From a virus, in IMG/VR virus record IMGVR_UViG_3300035698_007528, positions 1 to 58,762 of that record: 58,762 bases of DNA; one strand, given 5' to 3'. Positions within the stretch are counted from its first letter, which is position 1. Every line of letters begins with the position of its first letter. The position numbers and the translations under genes were made by a program. This document shows positions 25,772 to 33,572 of this stretch, piece after piece. The notes below the pieces were generated by a model that was not told the DNA's origin, did not search any database, and was given only the letters and a program-made list of their open reading frames with translations.

Positions 25772-26643
25772 GCCGCCTACTATTCGCCCTAGTGCTGATG
25801 CTGGTTATGCTCCCGGCTAGCCCGGCAATGGCAGCGACGCAGACCTGTATCATCGTGACCGTGCGCGATAGCGGCGGCGCGGGCTTGGCTAACGTCACGG
25901 TCAAACGCGACGGCGGCAATGCCAAGGCCACCGACGGAAGCGGTACGACGCTTTGGTGCGTGTCCGTCTCTCAAACGTCCTGCGAACTGAGGCTAGTAGA
26001 CGGCACAATCACAGCGTCCCAGGCTAGCGGCGCTGCCGCCTCGGTTCGTAACGGGGTAGCGTATATTGCATGGCTACGCGGTACTGACCAGGTAGAGGTG
26101 ACACTTACGGCCCAAGCCACCGGCGCCACACCAACGCCCAGCCGCACGCCAGCACCTACAGCGACGGCACGGCCAACGGTGACAGCAGGACCAAGTCCGA
26201 CACGACTACCAACACCGACTCGCTGGGCGGGTTGGTTTGACGCTAGCGCGATCATCGAGATTGAACCCGGCACATGGCCGGGCAGTTATAACATCCGTTT
26301 GATTGACGGAGGAGGCGTCCGTGTTTACATGCAGACTCATGAGGGCGGCGACTATCCGAGCGGTTGTGGGACTGACTGCACCACACAATTTAGCTGGGCG
26401 CGGTTGTATTTCGAGTGCGAACCAGACATGCCGCCAAGCCCGCCGACGTTCACGCCAACCGCAACTGCCACCGCAAGCAGAGCGGCGACGGCGACGGCGA
26501 CCCAGACGCTGACCCAGGAGCCGACAAAGACGCCGACCCCGCCATGGTGGGTTAGGCTCGAAGGCATCCAGCAAGAGGCCGCCGAGGATCGGGTGAAATT
26601 GATCGTTACAGCCGTGTTTGAATGGGATGATCTAGGAAAGTAG
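25768..26643 (+). CDS. Exported protein with signal peptide and two PT-rich linkers
   Basis: A 291-residue protein. ATG 25768 overlaps the previous stop (ATGA) and begins a clear signal peptide (MSRLLFALVLMLVMLPASPAMA). The open frame upstream of this ATG is a shadow. An Ig-like domain with paired Cys follows, then a Pro/Thr/Ala linker (~125-152), a second beta domain with Cys (GCGTDCTTQF), another linker (~214-254) and 'WWVRLEGIQQEAAEDRVKLIV'. It looks like a host-derived exported modular protein. Confidence 0.65.
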   Translation: MSRLLFALVLMLVMLPASPAMAATQTCIIVTVRDSGGAGLANVTVKRDGGNAKATDGSGTTLWCVSVSQTSCELRLVDGTITASQASGAAASVRNGVAYIAWLRGTDQVEVTLTAQATGATPTPSRTPAPTATARPTVTAGPSPTRLPTPTRWAGWFDASAIIEIEPGTWPGSYNIRLIDGGGVRVYMQTHEGGDYPSGCGTDCTTQFSWARLYFECEPDMPPSPPTFTPTATATASRAATATATQTLTQEPTKTPTPPWWVRLEGIQQEAAEDRVKLIVTAVFEWDDLGK

Positions 26644-26654
26644 GAGGAGTTATT

Positions 26655-26957
26655 GTGGAATGGCTGAGCATCGTATCCGATATGGGGCTGACAGGGGCTC
26701 TTATCGTGGGGGTGCATTTCTTGTGGCGAGCTTGGCGCCTGGACGTAAAAGAGTCCCGAGAGCACGCGGAGCAGATGAACGAGGCCATGACCACCCTGCT
26801 ACGGGATTTGGTTCAAGAAAGCCATACAGTGATTATCAATAATACGCAGGCCTTGACGAGGATATGCACCGACTTACCGGACATGCTCCAGGTCAGGGAG
26901 CGCCAAGACCTCATTTTGGCAGAAATCCGAAGGTTCAACGAGGGGGCTGGCCAGTGA
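26655..26957 (+). CDS. Holin-like small membrane protein
   Basis: A 100-residue protein with GTG start 26655 behind AGGAGGAG. One N-terminal membrane segment (~8-25, 'MGLTGALIVGVHFLWRAW') is followed by a charged coiled-coil C-terminal region. This is the pattern of phage haemolysin-XhlA-like or class III holin proteins. It overlaps the following membrane protein (GTGA junction). The endolysin is encoded elsewhere (49439). Confidence 0.55.
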   Translation: MEWLSIVSDMGLTGALIVGVHFLWRAWRLDVKESREHAEQMNEAMTTLLRDLVQESHTVIINNTQALTRICTDLPDMLQVRERQDLILAEIRRFNEGAGQ

Positions 26958-27283
26958 CTCAGGAAACCTGGATGTTCGCCTTGATGTTGTCTATCAGCTT
27001 TATAGGCCTCCCTGGGGCCTTGAACATGGCCATCACTATGAGGCAATTGGCCAAGAATCAGGACGAACTCGGTCCTGGCCTGGCGGCGGAGGCCCTTATG
27101 CGAATCGGCTGGGCTTTATTCGTCAACCTCGTGGCCAACCTCCTTGTGGCCATCGTTTCGCTGGCTGGAGAGAGCAGGCTAGGCTATGTACTGGGCTGGC
27201 TCAGGGTGTTGTCGGTTGGGGCCGTCGTGGTGACGGTTTATTTGCTCATGGGGGTCGGGCGCAAGCTCAACGAAAACTACTAG
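26954..27283 (+). CDS. Holin-like multi-pass membrane protein
   Basis: A 109-residue protein from GTG 26954, which overlaps the upstream stop. It has hydrophobic stretches at about 7-25, 50-70 and 77-100, and a short charged C-terminus (GRKLNENY). It pairs with the upstream single-pass protein, as in two-component holin arrangements. The gene ends at a GATTATCA site and a terminator. Confidence 0.55.
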   Translation: MTQETWMFALMLSISFIGLPGALNMAITMRQLAKNQDELGPGLAAEALMRIGWALFVNLVANLLVAIVSLAGESRLGYVLGWLRVLSVGAVVVTVYLLMGVGRKLNENY

Positions 27284-27293
27284 ATTATCAATC

Positions 27294-27324
27294 AGGGGTG
27301 GGCCTAAGCCACCCCTACCCTTTT
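27294..27324 (+). terminator. Intrinsic terminator closing the late region
   Basis: Stem AGGGGTGG (27294-27301) / CCACCCCT (27309-27316), then ACCCTTTTGTC. It separates the late transcript from the early promoter at 27333. Confidence 0.75.
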
Positions 27325-27332
27325 GTCTATAG

Positions 27333-27361
27333 TTGACAGTATATCTCAGATAGGCTATAAT
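27333..27361 (+). promoter_or_regulatory. Consensus sigma-70-type promoter P1
   Basis: TTGACA (27333-27338), 17-base spacer, TATAAT (27356-27361). The core and downstream 22 bases (CTATAATGTAGGCG...TCGAAG) match promoter P3 at 35092. It drives the early region starting at 27400. Confidence 0.9.
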
Positions 27362-27399
27362 GTAGGCGTGTCGAAGTGGTAACGCGAAGGGGGTTACAG

Positions 27400-28470
27400 A
27401 TGGACGCAAGGGCAACATTGTTGAAGCGCAAGGCAGACAAGTTATTTGCAGAGGCTGAAGCCAAGGTCAAGGCCGAGACCGAGCGCAAGGCGACGGCACG
27501 GGCCAAGCTGACCGAGTTCTTGCAGTGGCGCAAGGACGACGCGATTTTGGCCGAGTACAACGGCTACCTCGTGGGCCAGGTTGCATACCTGGAGGACACG
27601 ACGGCACGGGCCAGGATAAGGCTCGCGTACCACGGTTTGCAGGTTCAGGCCGAGACAGAATATTGTGTGCGCAACCCCTGGCCCGGCGTAGCGGGGGAGG
27701 AATGGTTTTGGGGCGATTGGGTAGGCGGCCAGAGTGCTCAGCCCCTGAGCTACCCCAAGCGGTGCGCCTCTCATCTTCACCAGGCTCTGACAGACACCTA
27801 CGAGCGCCAGAACGACGCCGAGATCACCATGAGAGAGCAGCGTATCCGAGAGATCGGTGAGGCCATGAGGGCCTGCACCGACACCAGTTCGGTAGACGCG
27901 ATCGAGCGCCAGGCTCTGAGGGCTGGCAGGGGTGACGCCAAGAACCAGCCGATGAACCGGTACGAGAAGGAGCGTATTGCGGCCATCGCGGCCAATGTCA
28001 CTGAGCAGATCGCGGCCAACATCGAGAGAGATGAGTTGTCGCGGACTCATATCAACCTGGTGAAGGCGCAAACGTTCGAGAGCGAGCGTATCCTGGCCCA
28101 GGTCACTGAGGCCTACCCGTCCGAGACGCTGTACCGGGTGCAATACGGGCCCGGTGAGAACCTGCAATCCTGCTGGGCCGAAAGCGCTGAACCAGACCAG
28201 GACGGTTGGTACAAAGTGCTCACGTTCAGGGGCGGCCTGTACGCTGGCTCAGTCAGGCGCTACATGCCCAGCATCGTCTCGATCACGGCTCACTACTTTG
28301 ACCACTGCAAAGGCACGCCGGTCAGGGGCCAAGTGGTTGTGGCCGCAGAAGGGCTCGCGCCCCTGAGGCATGACGTTGGGCTCGGTCTCGACCTGGCCCG
28401 CCGATGGGTCGTCTGCACGGAATTGGAAACTGGAGAAGCTATAGCACGATTGGAGGTAAGCTGTGGATAG
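27400..28470 (+). CDS. Hypothetical early protein, coiled-coil N-terminus
   Basis: A 356-residue protein. ATG 27400 is chosen because AAGGGGG (27387-27393) precedes it; GTG 27376 would leave almost no leader after promoter P1. The N-terminal ~60 residues are Lys/Glu/Ala-rich coiled coil. A Trp/Tyr-rich region follows ('EEWFWGDWVGG'), then helices, then a C-terminal domain with 'GWYKVLTFRGG'. As the first gene after a consensus promoter it is probably made immediately after infection. Function unknown. Confidence 0.65.
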   Translation: MDARATLLKRKADKLFAEAEAKVKAETERKATARAKLTEFLQWRKDDAILAEYNGYLVGQVAYLEDTTARARIRLAYHGLQVQAETEYCVRNPWPGVAGEEWFWGDWVGGQSAQPLSYPKRCASHLHQALTDTYERQNDAEITMREQRIREIGEAMRACTDTSSVDAIERQALRAGRGDAKNQPMNRYEKERIAAIAANVTEQIAANIERDELSRTHINLVKAQTFESERILAQVTEAYPSETLYRVQYGPGENLQSCWAESAEPDQDGWYKVLTFRGGLYAGSVRRYMPSIVSITAHYFDHCKGTPVRGQVVVAAEGLAPLRHDVGLGLDLARRWVVCTELETGEAIARLEVSCG

Positions 28471-28780
28471 GATTCCTGCGACACCGATTATCAAGAATTG
28501 GAAGGTGGTCATCACCAAGGGCATGCTCCCGGACACCTGGGTTTGCGAACTGATCCAGGATGAGGCCATTGTAGTGACGTACCAGCTAGACCTGGGCCTT
28601 GACGCTGGCCAGGTGCATGAGCTAAAACGAATCAATCTGTTCCTGTGGGCCGAGTTCAAGCGGTTTTGCACCTTGCCGGTGTACACAGACCGGGGCGCAA
28701 CGTTCTACCGAGATCGTAAGCAGCACCTGTGGGCCATGGCGTTCGATCAAGTCCCACTACCATCAGACGAGGAGGCATAA
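28463..28780 (+). CDS. Hypothetical early protein
   Basis: A 105-residue protein from GTG 28463 behind GGAGGTAAG, overlapping its neighbour by 8 bases. It contains 'TWVCELIQDEAIVVTYQLDLG' and a Tyr/Arg/Phe-rich C-terminus. No family recognised. Confidence 0.6.
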   Translation: MDRIPATPIIKNWKVVITKGMLPDTWVCELIQDEAIVVTYQLDLGLDAGQVHELKRINLFLWAEFKRFCTLPVYTDRGATFYRDRKQHLWAMAFDQVPLPSDEEA

Positions 28781-29505
28781 TGCCATTCGAGATCAATCAG
28801 GAAGCGGCGGACAGGCTAGTGGCCCGAGCAGAAACGCACGAGATGGCCTTGACCTTGCAAAATCTTATGGAGCAGGTCTCTGGGTCTGAGCAGTTCGATG
28901 TTGATCTTGCCACAGCCAAGGCCGCTGTGGAGATCATGAACGACATTTGCTGGCACGTCATAGGGTTGGTCGATGGGGCCCCAGGCCACGATGGGTTTGA
29001 GGCTATGATCTCGGACTATCGGATGTACTTTGCCCCGCTGGGCCCCATGCCCTATGGCATATACCTGAATCATTTGGTGGCATTGCTCTCACGCCTTGAG
29101 GGGCGCGAGATCACCGATCTCGACGTGCTGTGCAAGCCAACGCTCATCGACAAGGTGTGGGTGCGCGACTTGGCCGCCGCCGAGAACTGGGAGGCGGCCA
29201 CTATCGCAGGTGAGGCCCTTGAGCCGGAGCGCGTGTCGGCGCTGTTGTTGCTGGACGCTCTAGCAGACGATGAGTACGGCTGGCGCGAAGGGGCCCTAGA
29301 TCAGCACCCTCTCTGGAAAGAGGCGGTTGAGTCGATCCCGTGGCTTGCCGAGGTGCCGCCCAAGGATGAGCCGCTGTCGGACGATGCGAGCGGCGATCTT
29401 GCTGAGGCGCGGGCGCTGGGGGCCGCCGCGTGGCATAGCCTCCCTTCAGAAACGGTAGTCAGTGAGCGGCGTGAGGCGGCGGCGGCGATGGTGGCAAGCT
29501 GGTAG
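28780..29505 (+). CDS. Hypothetical acidic early protein
   Basis: A 241-residue protein from ATG 28780 (TAATG overlap with the preceding stop). It is helical and acidic, with a long Asp/Glu-rich C-terminal half. I see no catalytic motif. Possibly a DNA-mimic or scaffold-type early protein; speculative. Confidence 0.6.
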   Translation: MPFEINQEAADRLVARAETHEMALTLQNLMEQVSGSEQFDVDLATAKAAVEIMNDICWHVIGLVDGAPGHDGFEAMISDYRMYFAPLGPMPYGIYLNHLVALLSRLEGREITDLDVLCKPTLIDKVWVRDLAAAENWEAATIAGEALEPERVSALLLLDALADDEYGWREGALDQHPLWKEAVESIPWLAEVPPKDEPLSDDASGDLAEARALGAAAWHSLPSETVVSERREAAAAMVASW

Positions 29506-29512
29506 ATCAAGT

Positions 29513-29530
29513 GGGGCCCCTCGGGGCCCC
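29513..29530 (+). repeat. Double GGGGCCCC palindrome in intergenic gap
   Basis: GGGGCCCC occurs at 29513-29520 and 29523-29530 between two early genes, forming a very stable hairpin without a T-run. It sits just upstream of the ribosome binding site for 29547 and may tune read-through or mRNA stability. Confidence 0.5.
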
Positions 29531-29546
29531 TCGGGAGGGGGATAGA

Positions 29547-30200
29547 ATGGGTAAATATCTGAGTGTTGACCAACTGGAGCAACGGTCAGAGCGGGCGGTC
29601 AAAATAGGCGCCCGCTTGGCTATGGAAGAAGGTTATCCGCTATGGCATGGATCATTTAGGGCCGTGGCTGAAATGGTTAAGCGTGACGTAGGGCTGACCT
29701 TTCAGCATCACGCCGACCAGATAGATCGCCAATGGCTCAGCGTATGCGTACCGACGACATTCAACAAAGTGGAGCAAGTTTTCCAATATGCCGAGCACGT
29801 CCAGGAAATCCTGGCCAGGCTCGAATCTACCGACACAGACGCCGACAGCTTATTGGCGATGACCGCCTATGAGGGCGCGGTAGTGCTCGGCGTCGCAGCC
29901 GAGTATTGGTACGAGAAGGAAATGGACGTTGCGGCGGCATACGTGCTGCGGCTGGCATTGCTGGAAACGAAGGCCCGGCCCACAAAACAATCACAGGTCG
30001 AGATGGTATTGGCAGAACTCGATCTAGCGGGCCGTATGGGTTGGGTCAATATGGAGAGTTTTCTGGGAGGGATTATCAATCCAGAAGCTCAGGCAGTGAT
30101 GGATACGGGCAAGCGCTTGGTCGCCAAGGTTTGGGATGAGATTGTGCCGACTGAGGCCAAAGTGCTCCGGGCTTTCGGAGCGGGGTTCATCTATGGCTAA
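29547..30200 (+). CDS. Hypothetical early protein
   Basis: A 217-residue helical protein from ATG 29547 behind GGGAGGGG. It contains 'EYWYEKEMDVAAAYVLRLALLETKA' and a C-terminal segment with 'GGIINPEAQAVMDTGKRLV'. No family recognised. The next small membrane peptide starts inside its stop region. Confidence 0.6.
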   Translation: MGKYLSVDQLEQRSERAVKIGARLAMEEGYPLWHGSFRAVAEMVKRDVGLTFQHHADQIDRQWLSVCVPTTFNKVEQVFQYAEHVQEILARLESTDTDADSLLAMTAYEGAVVLGVAAEYWYEKEMDVAAAYVLRLALLETKARPTKQSQVEMVLAELDLAGRMGWVNMESFLGGIINPEAQAVMDTGKRLVAKVWDEIVPTEAKVLRAFGAGFIYG

Positions 30201-30321
30201 GCTCACAAAAGAGGATCGTCAGAAGGTTCCGGTGCTGATCGTCGTGGCCCTGGTCGTCACGTTCATCGAGCCGCTGGTTGACTGGCTCCTTATGCTGATG
30301 GACAGGCTATGGCATACGTGA
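30193..30321 (+). CDS. Single-pass membrane peptide (42 aa)
   Basis: ATG 30193 overlaps the previous stop. MAKLTKEDRQKVP is a basic cytoplasmic head; residues ~13-38 are hydrophobic (VLIVVALVVTFIEPLVDWLL). Small early phage membrane peptides often alter host envelope functions; that role is a guess. Confidence 0.55.
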   Translation: MAKLTKEDRQKVPVLIVVALVVTFIEPLVDWLLMLMDRLWHT

Positions 30322-30327
30322 TACACT
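30299..30327 (+). promoter_or_regulatory. Promoter before HTH regulator gene
   Basis: TGGACA (30299-30304), 17-base spacer, TACACT (30322-30327). It lies across the end of the membrane peptide gene and 19 bases before the regulator ATG. Confidence 0.65.
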
Positions 30328-30345
30328 ATAGGGCAGGAGGCTACC

Positions 30346-30735
30346 ATGAAAAGAAAAAGAGGCGGCCCGCTGTCTAGCGTGGTGCTAACGAAACTGCGAG
30401 CCATTTCCAAACTGTACGGGCGCCCGCCCACCATCGCTGAAGTTGCGGAGTTCACCGAGGAGCCGCGAGTGACGTGGCAAACGAGGGCGCGGCGGGGCAT
30501 GATCGAGACTGTGATGATCAGCGGAAAACGGCACATCCCGATCAGCGCCCTGGAGAAGTGGATAGCACCGAGCGGTGGTATCAAGGTTTTGGCAGATGCC
30601 GAGGTGCTGGACATCCGGCGCCGCGTGGGCAATGGGGCGTCCCTGGACGAGATCGAGACCGTATACCATGATGTCAAGCGGTACACACTGAAGCGCGTGA
30701 TTGCTGGTGAGACCTACAAAAAGGTTGTAGAATAG
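30346..30735 (+). CDS. HTH DNA-binding regulator
   Basis: A 129-residue protein behind GGAGG. The N-terminal half has a helix-turn-helix-like pattern ('GRPPTIAEVAEFTEEPRVTW', then 'RRGMIETVMISGKRHIPISALEKWI'), resembling excisionase/MerR-like winged helices. The C-terminal 'VLDIRRRVGNGASLDEIETVY' then 'TLKRVIAGETYKKVV' is a second HTH of the kind seen in phage regulators and homing nucleases. It has its own promoter (30299), and a minus-strand transcription unit ends at its 3' end. It is a candidate reader of the GATTATCA sites. Confidence 0.65.
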   Translation: MKRKRGGPLSSVVLTKLRAISKLYGRPPTIAEVAEFTEEPRVTWQTRARRGMIETVMISGKRHIPISALEKWIAPSGGIKVLADAEVLDIRRRVGNGASLDEIETVYHDVKRYTLKRVIAGETYKKVVE

Positions 30736-30803
30736 CAAGAGGGAGCGGTGGGTAACCGCTCCCTCAATCGAAAGGGTGTCAGGGTGCGGGCAGCAACCTG
30801 TAC
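30727..30803 (-). ncRNA. Putative minus-strand small RNA
   Basis: A consensus promoter on the - strand (30838-30810) would start near 30803 and run left. A perfect 11-bp hairpin GAGGGAGCGGT (30739-30749) / ACCGCTCCCTC (30755-30765) lies about 38 bases on. On the - strand it is followed by TTGCTATTCT, a fair T-rich end. The + side has no T-run. The ~75-nt RNA has no ORF and overlaps the 3' end of the regulator gene, so it could act in cis as antisense or in trans. Confidence 0.55.
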
Positions 30804-30809
30804 GCTTTT

Positions 30810-30838
30810 ATTATAGGGGATCAGACAGGTTACGTCAA
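30810..30838 (-). promoter_or_regulatory. Minus-strand promoter with flanking inverted repeat
   Basis: Read on the - strand: TTGACG (30838-30833), 17-base spacer, TATAAT (30815-30810). The inverted repeat AACCTGT (30795-30801) / ACAGGTT (30825-30831) brackets the -10, with centres 30 bases apart, like an operator pair. The adjacent HTH protein is a natural candidate repressor. Confidence 0.7.
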
Positions 30839-30850
30839 TAAGGGGGCAGT

Positions 30851-31546
30851 GTGGACGGTATAGCCAACGAGTTGGAACTGTCGGCTGAAAGCGCGGGCTG
30901 GTACACGTTGGGCCCAACGGGGCTACAGGTCACGGGCAATCCGACCTACGATCAGTGGTCATACGAGTATCGCAGTTTCCAGGGACTCAAGAATGCGTTG
31001 CCGTTCTGGCTGGGCGACCTGGCCAACGCTGGGCAGGATCGTTTCGGCGAAGACTATGCCCAGGCCGTCCTGGCAACCGGCATGGCTGTGCAGACGTTGT
31101 ACAACTATGCGAGCGTGTGCAGGCACGTACCGCCAGAGATCAGGCAGGCAGGATTATCATTCCATCACCATTCTCTCGTGGCCTACTTGGAGCCCGAGAT
31201 GCGAGACAACCTACTGGCCCAGGCCGCCGCCGAGGATTGGCCATCGGCTATTTTGAGGGATAAGGTGAGGGCCTACAAGCTACTCATAGCGCCGGTCACG
31301 GTCCCCGACGACCTACCGCCTGAGCCCGTAGTCGAACTCGCGCCGATGGTAGAGCGCGACTTTGACGCCATGGCCAATGACCCAACCCTGGGTCTACCGG
31401 CGCCGGTAAACGCGGTGCCTCACGGGCTCAGTTTCAGTTACTCCGACATAGCGATTGTATACGACTATCTGGCCGCCCAGCGGGCATTGCCGGAGGACGT
31501 GATGGGCGTTCTTGAGCGTATCGAGACGGCCATGCTGGCCGTGTAG
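30851..31546 (+). CDS. ParB/KorB-like partition or replication regulator
   Basis: A 231-residue protein with GTG start behind AGGGGGC. The region 'NPTYDQWSYEYRSFQGLKNALPFW', then 'LGDLANAGQDRFGEDYAQAV', 'RHVPPEIRQAGLSFHHHSLV' and 'EDWPSAILRDKVRAYK' match a helical domain I know from plasmid and phage ParB-like or replication-associated proteins ('GDwl..ge..yGe.Y', 'LsfsHH..Va'). Probably binds DNA. Position before the initiator and loader genes suggests a replication role. Confidence 0.55.
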   Translation: MDGIANELELSAESAGWYTLGPTGLQVTGNPTYDQWSYEYRSFQGLKNALPFWLGDLANAGQDRFGEDYAQAVLATGMAVQTLYNYASVCRHVPPEIRQAGLSFHHHSLVAYLEPEMRDNLLAQAAAEDWPSAILRDKVRAYKLLIAPVTVPDDLPPEPVVELAPMVERDFDAMANDPTLGLPAPVNAVPHGLSFSYSDIAIVYDYLAAQRALPEDVMGVLERIETAMLAV

Positions 31547-31549
31547 TTC

Positions 31550-31578
31550 TTGACTTTTGGCCAGGACTTGTCCATAAT
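31550..31578 (+). promoter_or_regulatory. Promoter before replication genes (P4)
   Basis: TTGACT (31550-31555), 17-base spacer, CATAAT (31573-31578), starting just after the preceding stop. It is followed within 60 bases by a strong terminator-like hairpin. Confidence 0.7.
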
Positions 31579-31584
31579 GATCGT

Positions 31585-31684
31585 AGCCCGTAGGGGCGGC
31601 GGTTTTGATGGGATCGCAAGCGTAAACTGGGATCAAACCCTCGATTGGTGACCATCAGACACCAATCGAGGGTTTTCCATTTTC
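31585..31684 (+). ncRNA. Structured leader / attenuator or small RNA
   Basis: From the predicted start near 31585, two structures compete. GGTTT(t)GAT (31601-31609) can pair with ATCAAACC (31632-31639). A perfect 13-bp stem CCCTCGATTGGTG (31638-31650) / CACCAATCGAGGG (31660-31672) is followed by TTTTCCATTTT. The second is a textbook terminator and overlaps the first by two bases. GGGATC is repeated at 31610 and 31629. The unit would either release a ~95-nt RNA or gate expression of the replication initiator gene. Confidence 0.6.
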
Positions 31685-31698
31685 TCGAAGGGGGCCTC

Positions 31699-32682
31699 AT
31701 GATGGACGCCAACTATAGGCAACATTTGGACGCTTTCATGGCAGAGCAGGGCAGAGCGGGCAGAGTGGTGGCTTATCATCCGATCTATGCAGACATGGCT
31801 GGTGATCCTCTGGCGGGGTTGGTGTTGAGCCAAATCTGCTACTGGCACGGCCCAGACAAGGCCGGGCGCGTGAGGTTGCGAGTCGCCAAGGATGGCAGAT
31901 TGTGGGGCGCCTGGGCCGCCAAGCACATGGGGTCCGAGCTACGCATGACACCGGCCCAGGTCAATCGTTGCTACAACGTCCTGGTCAAGAAGGGCCTTGT
32001 GCTGAAACGGGTATGGCGGTTTGCAGGGACGCCGACGACGCATCTTTCACTGAACTGGCCCGTGTTTGAGGCATTGAGAGCCCAGTACGAGGACGCCGTG
32101 CCGGTCAGCTTTGAGCCTGACGATCTTGAGGCTGGCGACGATCAACTGCCAGGTATAGAGTCGATTTGCCCTACAGACGAAATCAGACTTTCGCCCGAGC
32201 CAAAGTCGAAATCGTCCTCAGACGAAATCATTACAGAGATTACTACAAAGATAACTACAGAGAAACCCGCTCTGCGAGCGGGCGTGACCGTTGGATCACG
32301 GCCAACCTCTACCAAGAAACCTGTTGATCCCGTTTCAGAGAAGAAGAAGCCGAAACGCAAGGCCAGGCCATCGTGGCATCCCTCATTGAGGTCGTATTTC
32401 ACCGTTGTGGGCAGGCGCCCGCGCAAGGCCCAGGAGCCGATTATCAAGGACGCGCTAGGGCCCAAGCCTGACACCGAATTGCTGCGCCGATGCTACAACG
32501 CCTGGATTGCGAAGGACTACCGGCCTAGCAACATTTCCTGGATCACTGATTGGTATGTGGCTGGGGGGCCGCCTGACTGGGTAGAGAAGCAGATCAGGCC
32601 CGCCGACCAGCACACCGACCCCGACTATTACAAGGGCGCCATCAATGATCTCGACACTGTGGATTTGAGCCGCTATGACTAA
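31699..32682 (+). CDS. Replication initiator-like winged-helix protein
   Basis: A 327-residue protein. ATG 31699 follows GAAGGGGG; the open frame upstream lies in the terminator. Residues ~15-130 form a winged helix of the phage O/DnaD kind ('YHPIYADMAGDPLAGLVLSQ', 'MTPAQVNRCYNVLVKKGLV', 'THLSLNW'). A Ser/Thr/Lys linker follows, then a C-terminal domain ('NISWITDWYVAGGPPDWVEK'). It overlaps the DnaC-like loader, the usual initiator-loader pair, and should recruit host helicase to the phage origin. The origin itself was not located. Confidence 0.7.
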   Translation: MMDANYRQHLDAFMAEQGRAGRVVAYHPIYADMAGDPLAGLVLSQICYWHGPDKAGRVRLRVAKDGRLWGAWAAKHMGSELRMTPAQVNRCYNVLVKKGLVLKRVWRFAGTPTTHLSLNWPVFEALRAQYEDAVPVSFEPDDLEAGDDQLPGIESICPTDEIRLSPEPKSKSSSDEIITEITTKITTEKPALRAGVTVGSRPTSTKKPVDPVSEKKKPKRKARPSWHPSLRSYFTVVGRRPRKAQEPIIKDALGPKPDTELLRRCYNAWIAKDYRPSNISWITDWYVAGGPPDWVEKQIRPADQHTDPDYYKGAINDLDTVDLSRYD

Positions 32683-33451
32683 AACACCATGGTACGAGAA
32701 GTACAAAACGGTCGAGGAGCTAGAGGCCCACGTCAGTCAGTGCGTATGCAACGGTAACGGCTATTTCCGAGTCAACGTACTGCCGAATCACCGGTTTTTT
32801 GGCAAGGCCATCCAGTGTATGTGCAAGCGTAAGCAGATCATCTCGGAGCGAGCGCGGCATTTCAGGCTTGCCTCGGGCATGACCGATGCCCAACTGGAGC
32901 GCTGGCGTCTGGGGCTCTGGCAGCCGACCAAGATCAAAGTGCCCCAGGGCAAGGATCGGGAGGCCACAGTTGCCCAGGCCCGCAAACTGCTGTCGTTGTG
33001 CAAGCGGTACGCCAAGAATCCCAAGGGCTGGCTGATCCTCTCGGGGCCCTATGGCACTGGCAAGAGTCACCTGGGTTTTGGCATCGCCTCAGAACTGGTA
33101 TTGAGTGAGCGGTCTGCATACGCGGCCACCATGCCGAACATGCTCGATATGCTCAGGAATAGCTACCAGACAGACAGCTATCAGGTCACGCTGATGCGGC
33201 TCAGGGACACGCCCTTGATTGTGCTGGATGACATCGGCGTCGAGAGGCCTAGCGGCTGGGTGGCCGAGGTCACCTATTCGATCATGGACTACCGGTACAC
33301 CGAGAACCTGCCAACGGTGCTCACGACCAACCAGCGCGTTTCGGGAGACCAGCCGCCAGGTTCGGGCATAGATGGCCGATTGTGGTCCAGGATGCAAGAG
33401 CACGTCATCGTGAACCTGCCATGGGGAGACTACAGGACACGAGACAGATAG
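32675..33451 (+). CDS. DnaC/IstB-type helicase loader ATPase
   Basis: A 258-residue protein overlapping the initiator gene (ATGA). It has an N-terminal Cys cluster (CVCNGNG...CMCKRK, residues ~16-50), Walker A 'GPYGTGKSH' (~124), Walker B 'LIVLDDIG' (~180) and a sensor-like 'LPTVLTTNQ'. DnaC-family AAA+ proteins load the replicative helicase. No helicase or polymerase gene is visible here, so host enzymes are presumably used. Confidence 0.85.
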   Translation: MTKTPWYEKYKTVEELEAHVSQCVCNGNGYFRVNVLPNHRFFGKAIQCMCKRKQIISERARHFRLASGMTDAQLERWRLGLWQPTKIKVPQGKDREATVAQARKLLSLCKRYAKNPKGWLILSGPYGTGKSHLGFGIASELVLSERSAYAATMPNMLDMLRNSYQTDSYQVTLMRLRDTPLIVLDDIGVERPSGWVAEVTYSIMDYRYTENLPTVLTTNQRVSGDQPPGSGIDGRLWSRMQEHVIVNLPWGDYRTRDR

Positions 33452-33453
33452 AG

Positions 33454-33482
33454 TTGACAGTGTATAGCGAACATGCTATAAT
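33454..33482 (+). promoter_or_regulatory. Consensus promoter P2
   Basis: TTGACA (33454-33459), 17-base spacer, TATAAT (33477-33482). Spacer and -10 include TATAGC(6)GCTATA, an inverted repeat that might be an operator. About 90 bases of leader, containing a GATTATCA site at 33550, precede the gene at 33573. Confidence 0.9.
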
Positions 33483-33572
33483 GTTTGGGTCGGGCTACTC
33501 AGGTGGTGAAGTTGGGGAGCCTGGGTGGCTCGACAGCAGAGTCGTATAGGATTATCAATCGAAGGGAGACAC

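Noticed and set aside
26140-26540. Pro/Thr coding tracts suspected to be a CRISPR or tandem array
   Set aside because: Irregular short repeats with no constant repeat-spacer unit; explained by PT-rich protein linkers.
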